NCBI GenBank assembly: GCA_937872515.1
Contig: CALMSX010000074.1
Span: 60,674 to 124,673 of the forward strand
Direction: 5' to 3'
Source: an uncultured Bacteroidota bacterium
Lineage (GTDB): Bacteria > Bacteroidota > Bacteroidia > Chitinophagales > Saprospiraceae
DNA: 64,000 nucleotides
In this document: positions 7,450 through 17,653 of the stretch, piece after piece
How the letters are laid out: each line of letters begins with the position of its first letter
Position numbering within the stretch: the stretch's first letter is position 1
Made by a program: the position numbers and the translations under genes
The notes under the pieces: generated by a model
Databases searched by the model: none
Told to the model about the DNA's origin: nothing
Seen by the model: only the letters and a program-made list of their open reading frames with translations

Positions 7450-10400
7450 CTACTTAACTATGGTAAGATTTCCAACAATGGATCTTGTAGTCCCATCCAG
7501 TTCCTTTAAATTAAGCACAAAAACATAGACTCCAGGGTTGAGTTCTTTTCCATTAAAAGTTCCATCCCAGCCCTGATCAGCCTGGCCCCAAAGTACATTT
7601 TCTCTCAAAAAGAGTCGATTCCCCCATCTGTCATAAACCTCCATACTTGTCAATTCAATGTTGTAATCATCAGATTTGCTAGGATAAAAAATATTATTAC
7701 CAGGCAGTTTTGTATCGATAACGTTGGGCCAATAAATGTCTTTGATGATTTGTTTTTCGACCAGATAAGAAACAGAGGTAAAGCAACCTGGAATGTACTC
7801 AAGCTGTGCAATAAACAAGCCAATACCGGTAATCGCAGTTAGGGCTTGATCCGGAGAAAGTACCTGCTCCTCAGGTTGCCAACTTACTGAAACAAAATCA
7901 AAGGCCGGCTTGACTTCCAGAATGGTTTGTCCAGAACCTCCATCAACCGCTGTTACAGAAAAGTTGGGTGATGGGTCTGTGCCGATGCTGATATTATCAG
8001 CAACAGAACATCCCGCTGCATCTCTTATTTCTACTGAATAGTTTCCTGGAGCCAAGGTTATCTGTTGTGGCCAGGAAACATAATCACCTGCAAAGACATT
8101 ATTCAAAAACAATTGTGCAGGTGTCAGGCTTGCATTGCTAATATTAAGGGTACCGGTTGCTTCCGGACATGGGGCTGGAGTTGAAGAAAACTGAGCGGTT
8201 GGAACTATAAAAGTAATGGCAACAGTAACAATACTATCACACCCAGCCGCATTGGGTATATTTAGCTTTACCCGACCTGAAGTTTTGTTTTTATCAAATT
8301 GCTGACCGTTGACGGTATAAACATAATTAGGGTTGCAGGTTGAATAGACATAGTTGTACACAGAGGAATCTACCAGGGTAAACTGGTAAGACACTAAGGA
8401 ATCACAGCCTGCCTGGGTTTGATAAGTGAGGGTATCAGCAGGATGCGACTCATCAAAAGTGACACCATTGATATCAATGCTCTCCCCTTTGCAAAGTACA
8501 CCTCGTTGGTTGGTAAATGCAGGAGGAGTAATGGTAAATAAAGAGGTAACTTCAGATACACCCAAAGAGAAATCACAATCGATCGTTTTGATTTCGATTA
8601 CTGAGACATGGTAAACAACCCCGTTGGCAAAACCGCCAAAGTCCAAAACAATTTGTGTAGAATTTCCGGATAAGGTCACCGATTTATTCCAGACAAACTG
8701 AGCAGGGTTACCTGTATTGAACTGGGTTTGAGTTTGCAGGATTACCCCATACGTATTGCCCGAAGTACCATTCAAAGTAATTACCGGATTGTCACCCAAA
8801 CAAAATGAAGGTGATGCAATCACAGATGCTGTTGGTTTTAGGGCAAAACTCAGATCTATGATAGCGGTATCTTTTGGACAAGGGTTGCCATCTCCAACGA
8901 TGTACAAAACAGCGTATTGGCCCGCAGATTGTGGTGTGAATACCCCATTGTTGAGCCAAGTGGGGTTTGTCTGATAAACAAAAGAACCATTTGGAAAACC
9001 TGCAACCAAAGGTTTGAGGTCGACGCCATTTAGGCTGCAGTTCTGTTGTTGTAAGTTGGGACCGGCCAGGGACTGGGATTCAACTGTTACAACGATGATA
9101 CTGGTATCGGCCTGACAACCATTTTGAGCAGGTATGATGTGCAAAATAGTATAGGCTGCAGGAACCAGTGTAGCTGTACTGAATTGGTTGCCTGACAAAC
9201 CGCCCGAAACATTTTGATCAACAAAAATCCCCGTTGAAGTTGAACCAGAAATCAGTGTGGTAAGATTGACTTGTTGCCCTTTGCACAGCACAGCAGTGGC
9301 ATCAGCACCAGCCGATGATGCTGCATTGACGTTAAAAGTAACTATTGTTGAGTCTTTACAAAAATTACCATTGCCTGCATTTACCGAAGTCAAATATTTC
9401 AGGGAGTGGCTACCAATACTCAATTGGCTTGCGTCAAAGAGCAATGGATTGGGGATGGCAAGACCAAGCTCTGACCATTGACCTGCATTATTAGCGTTTC
9501 CACTGATATAATCAAATAAATTAACGATCGAAAGTCCACTTTGACAGGCATCAATTGTTGTACCTACTCCTGCTTCCGGAGCTTGTGACAAGCTTAGATT
9601 GGGAAAGGCAATGGAGGGTCCGCAAACCGCCGAAGGAACTGTATATCTAAAACTGTAATTGCCCGTGGCAGCATTGGATGGAATTTCAACCGAAGCCGGG
9701 TTGGTTATGTCTAAACTGGTAGGGCCAAATTGTTGCCAACTTCCATTGACATCATAACTACCCGTAAGTAAATCGAAAAGATCTATCGTCAAGTTATCCG
9801 TGATACACAATGAAGCTGCCAATGCTGTACCTGCATTGGGTTTGGTTTCGATGGTTACATCAAAAGGTTGTTGGGTAGAACAATTAACTCCCTGGTCAAA
9901 CGCGTACAGGATGATAGAAGAAGTTACCTTATCTCCTGGCAGCAATTTTTGGCCTCCGCCATTGGGTTGGGTGTAGTAGGCAACATTGGCACTTAAAAAC
10001 AAACCTGTGATAACGGGAAGCGTATATTCATCGCAGGCTGTAACGGATTGCAGTGAGGCTATTTCAGGCCCAGGAGCTACCTGGATATTAAAATCTGGTT
10101 GATTGAGTTGGCATGTATTGATGGTATCAAAAACAAAAAGCGTGAGGGGCATTGAAATCTCATTGCCGGGGTGATAGATGGTTCCCAATCCTCCAGGTTG
10201 TGTATAATAGGCTGCTGAACTTCCTACATTGGATCCTGTTATAGGAAGAAGCACAAAACCATTACAGGCAGATACATCGGCAATGGTATCATACAATGTA
10301 TTGGGTGAAATGGAAATATACAATGTATCAATGTCTTTACAAACTCCCTGACCTGCTGTCAGATAAAAGGTATCCCTTGTTGTTATGACAGTACCTACCG

Positions 10401-12753
10401 TGTCTGGCATGCCCATAAAGAAAGGATTGGAATAATAAGCTTCATCTCCTGTAAGTCCAATACCTGAGATGGCAGGAAGAACATAATTATTACAAGCCTT
10501 AACCAAAGAATCCATTGTAATAACAGGGGCAGGTGTAATATTTACCAAAAAATCAGGTTCATTGGTAAGACAGTTGGGATTGGTAGAATCAAAAAGATAA
10601 AGTGTTGTGCTTGCAAAAACAGTATCTCCCTGTGAATAAGCTGTACCAGATCCCGCAGTTCCTGTAAAATAACCCGCAGTACTACTTACATTGGTGCCAC
10701 TGATAGAAGGCAAGATAAACAAACCACAAGAGGAGGTATCATTGGGCTGGTTGAAGGTGGTAAGTCCTCCGATTTCAACAACCAGTATTTCCTGATCATA
10801 ACATTCTGTTGTACCACTGAATATGTAAATTTGAGTTGTAGCATTGATTACATCACCCGGGGCAAGTAAGGTACCTGTGCCATTGGCCATGGTAAAATAG
10901 CCGGTGATAGGTCCCGGATTGGTAACTTGGATGGGAGGAAGGGTTACTTCATCACACGAAACCAGAGGATTAACTGGCAAGACATCGGGGGACAGCTGAT
11001 AGTTGATGGTCACATTGTTGCCAAGCCCGGTCATGTCAGGGCACTCCCCTACTTGAGTTACAGAGGTGATGGTAAAAATGGCATTGCCGGTAATGGTAAA
11101 GGTAAGTGTGGCAGTCGGTCCGGTAACCCTGTCAGTAAAGGTGAAAGGATTGCCGTTTACCATATAATTGATAATAACATCATAATCTTGATTATCCGGC
11201 AAATTCAGGGTAATGTCCACTTCTTCTCCAGGAATTCCGTCACTGTCACAAATATTGCAAACATTTCCACTTGCGCACTGCAAAGAAACAGTTCCTACAT
11301 TGCCAGGAGGTAAAACAGTTAGGGTAAGCAGTTCCGGGTCTGAAATACAACCATCTGTGGATTCAATAGCCGCATACAACACCGTTGAAGGTCCAAAATA
11401 GGGGCTAAACTCTTCATTGAGTAAGCCAGGATCGCTATAAAATCGAACAGTACCGGTTTCAGATCCCAGGATGTCGCTGATGGCTTGGTTGAGGTCAAAA
11501 GTGGCTGAACCTCCCCCTTCATCGCATGCTTCCAGGAAGGCAGCATTGGCCTGGGGTTCTCTGTAGAATTCAAAGTTGAGTGGAATGCTGCTGACAGATC
11601 CAGGACAACCAGAGTTGTCGGAAATGCTGTTGAGTACCAGGGTGGCTGTAAATCCGGCAGCACTGGCGGGTAAGGTTAGGGTCTGGGTAGCACTGTTGTA
11701 TTGCGGAAGCGGAAAAACACTGGATTCATAACAGATGATAAAATCATCCATATAAGAAAAACCAGGGGCGTTAAAACTAAAAGGAGGAAAACTACCAATC
11801 TGTATGGTCATGTTTAACGTAAAGGGTTCTGTGCCACCTATGACATTGACATCCACAATTGAGCATTCGCCCTGACACAATTCGGCGCCCCCAATGATGT
11901 CTGCATCCGGACCCGAGTTGACCACTACCTGCATGTCATCAGATGGAGGTGGGTAGGAGGAGGCACATCCAGATGTTCCGGCTTTACCTGTATAGGTTAA
12001 AGTAACACTGCCTCCAATTTCAGAAGGATCAGGTGTATAGTTTGGGTTTGGAATATTGACATTTGAAATAGTGCCCAATCCTCCAGACCAGGTACCAACG
12101 CCAGAGCCATTGAGTGCCACCGGATTGGTAGCACAGGTAGCTACATCGGGTCCCGCTGATATGGGTTTTTCAAGGCCTCTTACTACGAGGTTTTCAAAAT
12201 AAAAAACTTCTTCATCCGCCTTATTGGCAGCAATTACTTTTATTTGAAGGGTATTGGCATTAAAAGGTCCTGCATTCCATGTACCCGTAAAGTTGGCAGC
12301 TGTCGTGCCATTTACATATAAAGATGTAATCCATGGTCCCCCATTTAAACTGTATTGAAAAACGATCTGGTCGTGACTATTATCAGGAGGATTCATGTTT
12401 GCACATGTGGTAAGGGGTGTAGCTGAGTTATTTTCATAGGCTGTAACATCAGCAGAATATTCAAAAGAAACAGTTACGTTCATATAACTGCTTATATCTA
12501 TTGTCTCGTAGGTAAAGGAAGAATTAGAATTACCTCCCTGAGACGCAGCACAGCATGAATTGCCAACTACATCATTGACGATGATCTGATTGCCTACTAC
12601 GGCAAATGTACCTGGAGAGGCATCACATTCCACATAATCAAAAACAGGATTTTGCAAACAGCCAGGCAGGTGATCGGCGATGGTGACCTGGCCAAAAGAT
12701 GTTATGGGTAGCAACAACAAGGCTACCAGCAAGGTTGGAAAAATATACCTCAT
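7450..12753 (-). CDS. Giant secreted surface protein with type B (CHU_C) T9SS sorting domain
   Basis: 1767 residues. A clear signal peptide (about 1-21, LLVALLLLPITSFGQ) marks export. Five tandem units of about 76 residues, each starting with (S/A)C..(x)LP.I.G and centred on a YY(T/S) or YF(T/M) step, occupy the middle. They are followed by several Cys-containing Ig-like segments (NAGPD/GAD...C type). The last 95 residues form the gliding-motility-associated C-terminal domain (WPNVI...VYDRWGNRLF...GWDGTFNGKELNPGVYVF), the signal for T9SS secretion and surface attachment. There is no catalytic motif. An adhesin or matrix role is likely. It stands alone, with a -7 promoter element 20 bases upstream. 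Confidence 0.9.
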   Translation of the reverse strand: MRYIFPTLLVALLLLPITSFGQVTIADHLPGCLQNPVFDYVECDASPGTFAVVGNQIIVNDVVGNSCCAASQGGNSNSSFTYETIDISSYMNVTVSFEYSADVTAYENNSATPLTTCANMNPPDNSHDQIVFQYSLNGGPWITSLYVNGTTAANFTGTWNAGPFNANTLQIKVIAANKADEEVFYFENLVVRGLEKPISAGPDVATCATNPVALNGSGVGTWSGGLGTISNVNIPNPNYTPDPSEIGGSVTLTYTGKAGTSGCASSYPPPSDDMQVVVNSGPDADIIGGAELCQGECSIVDVNVIGGTEPFTLNMTIQIGSFPPFSFNAPGFSYMDDFIICYESSVFPLPQYNSATQTLTLPASAAGFTATLVLNSISDNSGCPGSVSSIPLNFEFYREPQANAAFLEACDEGGGSATFDLNQAISDILGSETGTVRFYSDPGLLNEEFSPYFGPSTVLYAAIESTDGCISDPELLTLTVLPPGNVGTVSLQCASGNVCNICDSDGIPGEEVDITLNLPDNQDYDVIINYMVNGNPFTFTDRVTGPTATLTFTITGNAIFTITSVTQVGECPDMTGLGNNVTINYQLSPDVLPVNPLVSCDEVTLPPIQVTNPGPITGYFTMANGTGTLLAPGDVINATTQIYIFSGTTECYDQEILVVEIGGLTTFNQPNDTSSCGLFILPSISGTNVSSTAGYFTGTAGSGTAYSQGDTVFASTTLYLFDSTNPNCLTNEPDFLVNITPAPVITMDSLVKACNNYVLPAISGIGLTGDEAYYSNPFFMGMPDTVGTVITTRDTFYLTAGQGVCKDIDTLYISISPNTLYDTIADVSACNGFVLLPITGSNVGSSAAYYTQPGGLGTIYHPGNEISMPLTLFVFDTINTCQLNQPDFNIQVAPGPEIASLQSVTACDEYTLPVITGLFLSANVAYYTQPNGGGQKLLPGDKVTSSIILYAFDQGVNCSTQQPFDVTIETKPNAGTALAASLCITDNLTIDLFDLLTGSYDVNGSWQQFGPTSLDITNPASVEIPSNAATGNYSFRYTVPSAVCGPSIAFPNLSLSQAPEAGVGTTIDACQSGLSIVNLFDYISGNANNAGQWSELGLAIPNPLLFDASQLSIGSHSLKYLTSVNAGNGNFCKDSTIVTFNVNAASSAGADATAVLCKGQQVNLTTLISGSTSTGIFVDQNVSGGLSGNQFSTATLVPAAYTILHIIPAQNGCQADTSIIVVTVESQSLAGPNLQQQNCSLNGVDLKPLVAGFPNGSFVYQTNPTWLNNGVFTPQSAGQYAVLYIVGDGNPCPKDTAIIDLSFALKPTASVIASPSFCLGDNPVITLNGTSGNTYGVILQTQTQFNTGNPAQFVWNKSVTLSGNSTQIVLDFGGFANGVVYHVSVIEIKTIDCDFSLGVSEVTSLFTITPPAFTNQRGVLCKGESIDINGVTFDESHPADTLTYQTQAGCDSLVSYQFTLVDSSVYNYVYSTCNPNYVYTVNGQQFDKNKTSGRVKLNIPNAAGCDSIVTVAITFIVPTAQFSSTPAPCPEATGTLNISNASLTPAQLFLNNVFAGDYVSWPQQITLAPGNYSVEIRDAAGCSVADNISIGTDPSPNFSVTAVDGGSGQTILEVKPAFDFVSVSWQPEEQVLSPDQALTAITGIGLFIAQLEYIPGCFTSVSYLVEKQIIKDIYWPNVIDTKLPGNNIFYPSKSDDYNIELTSMEVYDRWGNRLFLRENVLWGQADQGWDGTFNGKELNPGVYVFVLNLKELDGTTRSIVGNLTIVK
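9845..10965 (-). repeat. Five tandem ~76-residue protein repeats inside the CHU_C surface protein
   Basis: Unit starts fall near 10962, 10735, 10498, 10270 and 10041, giving a period of about 228-237 bases. Each unit reads Cys, x(3), Leu-Pro or Leu-Leu-Pro, then Ile-x-Gly, a Tyr-Tyr or Tyr-Phe pair, and a Cys near the end before a beta-strand such as FNIQV. The DNA has diverged, so this is a protein-level repeat, not a recombining DNA repeat. Confidence 0.7.
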
Positions 12754-12772
12754 TCACAGGCTTTATACGCCA

Positions 12773-12780
12773 CAAATATA
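12773..12780 (-). promoter_or_regulatory. -7 element (TATATTTG) of the giant surface protein
   Basis: TATATTTG on the minus strand fits TAnnTTTG and predicts a start near 12767, a 14-base leader before the ATG at 12753. No TTG is seen at the -33 distance, so the match is to the -7 half only. Confidence 0.5.
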
Positions 12781-12996
12781 ACTCAAACAGATCAGAATGG
12801 CGACAGTATACACCAGATTTAAACAAAAAGTAAAAATTGCCTCTAAGAACAAACTGAACAAAGAAAAGAAGTTATTAATGACAAAATCCCACTAATATTT
12901 TGAATTACAGGATTTTTTTTACATTTTTAAAACAAAATTTGGCATAATTTCCAATGAAATATATGGCAAGTCTGCCTAAAGATGCGGGTAAGATTG

Positions 12997-13004
12997 TAAA
13001 TTTG
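12997..13004 (+). promoter_or_regulatory. -7 element (TAAATTTG) that sets the lysS start
   Basis: TAAATTTG predicts transcription from about 13010. The upstream in-frame ATG codons at 12954 and 12963 would then lie outside the message, which supports the ATG at 13023. No good -33 TTG is visible. Confidence 0.5.
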
Positions 13005-13022
13005 CCACACAAAACACCAAAT

Positions 13023-14537
13023 ATGCAAGCTTTAAGTGAACAGGAGATCAACCGCAGAGAAAACTTAAAAAAGTTAACAGAATTAGGCATAGATGCTTAT
13101 CCCAGCGATACCTTTGAAGTAAATGCCACTGCTGAAGAGATCAAATCTAATTTTAAAGCAGGTGACAACACCTATCAGGAAGTGAGCCTGGCAGGCAGGA
13201 TGATGTCGCAACGCATTATGGGTAAGGCCAGTTTTGCCGAGCTAATGGATAGCACAGGCAGAATTCAATTTTACATCAACCGCGATGAGATTTGTCCTGG
13301 TGAGGATAAAACCATGTACAATGATGTCTTTAAAAAATTGCTGGATTTAGGTGATTTTATAGGCATAAAGGGTTTTGCATTTTATACCCAAACGGGTGAA
13401 TTGACGATCCATGTAAAAGAGTTCAAGTTGCTGTCAAAAGCGCTCAGACCATTGCCGGTAGTTAAAATAGATGATGAAGGCAAGGTACATGATGCCTTTA
13501 CTGATCCTGAAACACGATACAGGATGAGATATGTAGACCTGGTAGTCAATCCTGAAGTGAGAGAGGTGTTCAGGCAAAGAACCAAGATGTACAACAGTAT
13601 CAGGGAATATCTAAACGTAAGGGGCTATCTGGAGGTAGAAACCCCCATCCTTCAACCACTGTACGGAGGTGCAGCTGCCCGTCCGTTTAAAACCCATCAC
13701 AATACCCTTGACATGACTCTTTATATGAGAATTGCCAATGAATTGTACCTCAAAAGGCTGATTGTGGGTGGATATGACGGGGTTTATGAATTCAGTAAAG
13801 ATTTCAGGAATGAAGGAATGAGCCGGTTTCACAATCCTGAATTTACACAAATCGAGCTCTACGTTGCCTACAAAGACTATGAATGGATGATGAACCTGGT
13901 AGAAGAGATGGTTGAAAAAGTAGCCATTGATCTGCACGGTACAACAGAGGTCAAGGTGGGAGAAAATACCATCAATTTTAAGCGCCCATGGAAACGATAT
14001 ACAATGTTTGAAGCTATTCTGGCCTTCACCCAAATTGATATTTCGGAAATGGATGAAGATTCCTTACGAGCAACAGCAAAAAGCCTCAAAGTGCATGTAG
14101 ACGGCACCATGGGCAAGGCCAAACTGATTGACGAAATTTTTGGTGAACATGTAGAGCCCAAACTTATCCAACCTACTTTCATTACCGATTATCCGGTTGA
14201 GATGTCGCCATTGGCTAAAAAGCACAAATCAAAACCAGGCATGGTGGAGAGATTTGAGGCGATTTGTAATGCCAAAGAAATTTGTAATTCCTTTTCAGAG
14301 CTCAATGACCCTATAGATCAACGAGAGCGATTTGAAAGCCAATTAGAGCTGGGAAAAAGGGGTGATGAAGAAGCCATGGTTTTGGATGAAGACTTTTTAA
14401 GAGCCTTGGAATATGGCATGCCACCTACTGCAGGACTGGGTATTGGAATGGACCGTTTGGCCATGATTATGACCAACCAGAACTCAATCCAGGATGTGTT
14501 GTTCTTCCCACAAATGAAGAAAGAAAATCCATCTTAA
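13023..14537 (+). CDS. lysS: Lysyl-tRNA synthetase (class II)
   Basis: Charges tRNA-Lys with lysine in the cytoplasm. 504 residues from the chosen ATG, the normal bacterial LysS length. The N-terminal OB-fold anticodon-binding domain contains [20 protein letters not shown]. Class II motif 2 appears as [18 protein letters not shown] and motif 3 as [15 protein letters not shown] near the end, followed by the usual DVLFFPQM. An extension to 12954 (23 more residues) is unlikely because a -7 promoter element sits inside it and the ATG at 13023 begins the family's conserved [12 protein letters not shown] start. plsC and folC follow on the same strand. Confidence 0.96.
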   Translation: MQALSEQEINRRENLKKLTELGIDAYPSDTFEVNATAEEIKSNFKAGDNTYQEVSLAGRMMSQRIMGKASFAELMDSTGRIQFYINRDEICPGEDKTMYNDVFKKLLDLGDFIGIKGFAFYTQTGELTIHVKEFKLLSKALRPLPVVKIDDEGKVHDAFTDPETRYRMRYVDLVVNPEVREVFRQRTKMYNSIREYLNVRGYLEVETPILQPLYGGAAARPFKTHHNTLDMTLYMRIANELYLKRLIVGGYDGVYEFSKDFRNEGMSRFHNPEFTQIELYVAYKDYEWMMNLVEEMVEKVAIDLHGTTEVKVGENTINFKRPWKRYTMFEAILAFTQIDISEMDEDSLRATAKSLKVHVDGTMGKAKLIDEIFGEHVEPKLIQPTFITDYPVEMSPLAKKHKSKPGMVERFEAICNAKEICNSFSELNDPIDQRERFESQLELGKRGDEEAMVLDEDFLRALEYGMPPTAGLGIGMDRLAMIMTNQNSIQDVLFFPQMKKENPS

Positions 14538-14583
14538 TCTGTCCTTCCCGCTGTATATATTATCAGGACTGAGAGCTCTTTTA

Positions 14584-15351
14584 TTGGGCTTGTCGATGAT
14601 TTTTTATATGCTCATTTACAGCTTTCGACTCATTTTTACTTCTCACACACCGGCGAGTGCTTTCGCGTTGAGAAGGTCCTGGTTAAGATATATGGGAAAG
14701 CCCATTCTCAATTTGAGCGTTTCCGTCGAAGGCAGTTGTGCCAATGAACCAGCCTTATATGTCTGCAATCATAGATCGTTTGCTGACCCATTGGCCATTC
14801 TACCCTATCTCGATGCCTATGTAATTGCCAAGGCAGAGGTGGCTTCTTACCCGGTTATAAATAAAGGTGCAGAACTCACGGGCGTTTTGTATGTTAAAAG
14901 AGAAGACAGCCAATCCAGGAATGAAGTCCGCAACCTGATGGTAAAGACCATTCAAAGTGGATACAATGTGCTTGTTTTTCCCGAGGGAACCGTTAGTTTT
15001 CACAGTTATACAATGCCATTCAGGGCCGGCAGTTTCATCGAAGCTGCAAAAGCGGGCATACCCGTTGTGCCAATGGCAATCGAATTCAAGGACAAGAGGG
15101 ATTTATGGCTGGTGCCCAATTTTATTAGTCAATATCTGGCGTCCTACGCCAAATGGAAAACAGAAGCAAAGGTGGCTTTCGGTCCTATCCTAAGAGATAG
15201 TGATGGAGAAAAACTGAGGGCTGCAGCCGAAGCCTGGTCCAATGCAAAAATGAAAGAAATGCGCGAGGGTTGGTCAAATGTTGACTTTGCCGAACTGGAT
15301 CAAAAGCAACCCTATTCACAAGCCTTACAAAAAAAGGCCACTGAAGTATGA
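14584..15351 (+). CDS. plsC: 1-acyl-sn-glycerol-3-phosphate acyltransferase family protein
   Basis: Transfers an acyl chain to lysophosphatidate or a related acceptor in phospholipid or lipid synthesis at the inner membrane. The HX4D catalytic motif is NHRSFAD (His63, Asp68) and the substrate-binding motif is FPEGT (132-136), in 255 residues with a hydrophobic N-terminal anchor. The start is uncertain: TTG at 14584 or ATG at 14596. The frame remains open and hydrophobic back toward the lysS stop. It overlaps folC by four bases (ATGA), so the two are translationally coupled. Another acyl acceptor, such as an ornithine lipid, cannot be excluded. Confidence 0.85.
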   Translation: MGLSMIFYMLIYSFRLIFTSHTPASAFALRRSWLRYMGKPILNLSVSVEGSCANEPALYVCNHRSFADPLAILPYLDAYVIAKAEVASYPVINKGAELTGVLYVKREDSQSRNEVRNLMVKTIQSGYNVLVFPEGTVSFHSYTMPFRAGSFIEAAKAGIPVVPMAIEFKDKRDLWLVPNFISQYLASYAKWKTEAKVAFGPILRDSDGEKLRAAAEAWSNAKMKEMREGWSNVDFAELDQKQPYSQALQKKATEV

Positions 15352-16643
15352 ATTATCAGGAATGTCTTGATTATATGTTTGCCCATCTGCCCATGTATCA
15401 TAGGGTTGGTCAGGTAGCTTATAAAAAAGACCTTGGTAATATTAAGGCCTTGTGTGAGAGCCTTGGCAATCCTCAGGAGCAATTGCGTTGCATCCACGTA
15501 GCAGGTACCAATGGCAAAGGGACTGTAAGCCACTTGCTGGCCTTTGCTCTTCAGCAACAAGGGTACAAGACCGGCTTGTACACCTCTCCTCATTACCTGG
15601 ATTTTAGAGAAAGGATTAAGGTAGACGGACAATACATAGAAAAATCATTTGTCAGAAAATTTATTGCTGACCATCAAAAGACAATTGAAGAAATACAGCC
15701 TTCTTTTTTCGAGATAACCGTTGCCATGGCATTTGCCTATTTTGTATGGCGAAAAACAGATTATGTCATCATTGAGGTGGGGTTAGGTGGCAGATTGGAT
15801 TCCACCAACATCATCGCCCCTTTACTATCCGTGATTACTAATATTTCTTACGACCATACAGATATGCTCGGCGATACACTGGCGGCAATTGCCGGAGAGA
15901 AAGCGGGTATTATCAAAGAAAAAACGGATGTACTTATTGGAGAAAGGCAGGCTGAAACTTCAGCAGTATTTGAACAAATTGCCATGGAAAAGAGTGCTCC
16001 ACTTACTTATGCTGATCAGGTACTGACTGTTGTCCTCCTAAAGGATGAAAAAATTCGCGTTGATTGGAAAAGTGGTAAAAGTTTGGAACTTCAAACGCAT
16101 TTGAATGCGCCCTACCAGCTAAAAAACATCGCTACCGCCTTTGCTGCCATGACATTGCTGACAAAAAAAATGAACCTGGATTTTGACAAAGTGGGCCGCC
16201 AGATGGATCAATTTGAGCAAAAAGTGCGGTACATGGGACGATGGCAGGTTATTTCCAGGAAGCCCTTGGTAGTAGCCGACAGTGCCCATAACGAAGGAGG
16301 GTTAACGTATGTTTTTGAGAAAATCAACAGCCTTCCTCACCGGCAACTCCACATCGTAACAGGAATGGTAAATGACAAAAAGACCGAATTGGTTTTACAT
16401 CTCTACCCTAAATCTGCGACATACTACTTTGCAAAGGCGCGCATTCCAAGAGGCAAGCCCGCTGAATTACTGAGGGATGAAGCAGCTCAAGAAGGGCTGA
16501 TTGGTAAAGCGTACACAAGCACCAAAAAGGCACTGGCGGCTGCCATTAAAAAGGCAAATAGTGAAGATATCATCCTGATAACCGGCAGCATCTTTACCGT
16601 GGCTGAAATATTACCGGACCCTCAGGTACAGCCTAAAGATTAG
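15348..16643 (+). CDS. folC: Bifunctional folylpolyglutamate synthase / dihydrofolate synthase
   Basis: Adds glutamate to dihydropteroate and to folates, using ATP, in the cytoplasm. 431 residues, typical for FolC. The P-loop is HVAGTNGKGTVSHLLA. The second signature is YDHTDMLGDTLAAIAGEKAGIIK. The C-terminal Mur-ligase-like domain follows (DSAHNEGGL). Its ATG overlaps the plsC stop. Its TAG shares the four bases TTAG with the stop of the convergent dihydroorotate-dehydrogenase-like gene. Confidence 0.93.
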   Translation: MNYQECLDYMFAHLPMYHRVGQVAYKKDLGNIKALCESLGNPQEQLRCIHVAGTNGKGTVSHLLAFALQQQGYKTGLYTSPHYLDFRERIKVDGQYIEKSFVRKFIADHQKTIEEIQPSFFEITVAMAFAYFVWRKTDYVIIEVGLGGRLDSTNIIAPLLSVITNISYDHTDMLGDTLAAIAGEKAGIIKEKTDVLIGERQAETSAVFEQIAMEKSAPLTYADQVLTVVLLKDEKIRVDWKSGKSLELQTHLNAPYQLKNIATAFAAMTLLTKKMNLDFDKVGRQMDQFEQKVRYMGRWQVISRKPLVVADSAHNEGGLTYVFEKINSLPHRQLHIVTGMVNDKKTELVLHLYPKSATYYFAKARIPRGKPAELLRDEAAQEGLIGKAYTSTKKALAAAIKKANSEDIILITGSIFTVAEILPDPQVQPKD

Positions 16644-17647
16644 TATTTCGACCTGCTAACTTTGTTGCTTTCCAAGATTTTGATGTAATTGGCACGCTCA
16701 TAAGCAGATGGATCCTGGATGTTGTAATGGTTCATTACACCTCGAAAAGTATCCACCGATTGAAATCCCATTTCCTTCATCCATGCTTGTAATTCGAGGT
16801 TCATCGTTTTAAGGTAAGAAATCCCTTTTTTATAAAGAGCAGAAGCCGTCATGGTAACATTGGCTCCGGCAAGCAGATATTTGATTACTTCTGCTGCACT
16901 TTGTACTCCTGTAGAGGCGGCCAAAGAACACTTTAACTGTCCTGAAAGTAAGGCAATCCAGAGCAAGGGCAGCCTGATCTCAGCCGCTTCACTATAATGC
17001 AGATTGTGCATCAACTTCAGTGAGTAGATATCCATATCGGGCTGATAAAACCGATTGAATAGAGTTAGTCCATTGGCGCCTGCATAAGACAAATCACTTG
17101 CCACCTTGCCCATGTTGCTAAAATAAGGATTCAACTTGACAGCGATTGGAATATGAACAGCTGACCGAACCCATTCTACGATTTCAACGTATCTTTTTTC
17201 TACCTCTGCCCCGCTTGTGGCAATGTCAGCAGGTATATAAAAGACATTGATTTCGATGGCATCGGCACCTGCCTGCTCCATCTGAGAAGCAAAATCTATC
17301 CAACCTTCAGGGCTCACACCATTGAGGCTGGCTATGATGGGGATTTCCACTTTCTCCTTGGCCTGTCGGATCAATTCGAGGTAGGCAGAAGTTGCAACAT
17401 GGTAATCGTCGAGATCAGGGAAGTAATCATTGGCTTCTGCAAATGTATTGGAAGTAGCTCTTGCAATGGCATTGTATCGAGCTTCCTCTTGTCTGATTTG
17501 TTCTTCAAAAACAGAAAACAAGACCACCGCACCGGCACCATTGTCTTCCATCAAAAGTATATTGTCCAACTTTTCAGACAAGGTCGAAGCAGAAACAACT
17601 ATGGGTGATTTCAGCTTTAGTCCAAGGTAGGTTGATTGTAAGTTCAT
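16640..17647 (-). CDS. Dihydroorotate dehydrogenase-like FMN protein
   Basis: A 335-residue TIM-barrel flavoprotein of the PyrD superfamily (LGLKLKSPIVVSAS at the N-terminus, IPIAVKLNPYFSNM near the centre, STGVQSAAEVIKYLLAGA near the phosphate-binding end). True PyrD proteins have a catalytic Cys or Ser in a longer active-site loop that I do not see clearly. Together with its place six bases after the pyruvate:ferredoxin oxidoreductase gene, this argues for a related oxidoreductase rather than pyrimidine synthesis. It probably exchanges electrons with the ferredoxin-linked partners upstream. The substrate is unknown. Confidence 0.8.
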   Translation of the reverse strand: MNLQSTYLGLKLKSPIVVSASTLSEKLDNILLMEDNGAGAVVLFSVFEEQIRQEEARYNAIARATSNTFAEANDYFPDLDDYHVATSAYLELIRQAKEKVEIPIIASLNGVSPEGWIDFASQMEQAGADAIEINVFYIPADIATSGAEVEKRYVEIVEWVRSAVHIPIAVKLNPYFSNMGKVASDLSYAGANGLTLFNRFYQPDMDIYSLKLMHNLHYSEAAEIRLPLLWIALLSGQLKCSLAASTGVQSAAEVIKYLLAGANVTMTASALYKKGISYLKTMNLELQAWMKEMGFQSVDTFRGVMNHYNIQDPSAYERANYIKILESNKVSRSKY

Positions 17648-17653
17648 ATATAT

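Noticed and set aside
12954..13022. Upstream ATG codons for lysS
   Set aside because: A -7 promoter element (TAAATTTG) lies within this stretch and the conserved LysS start begins at 13023.
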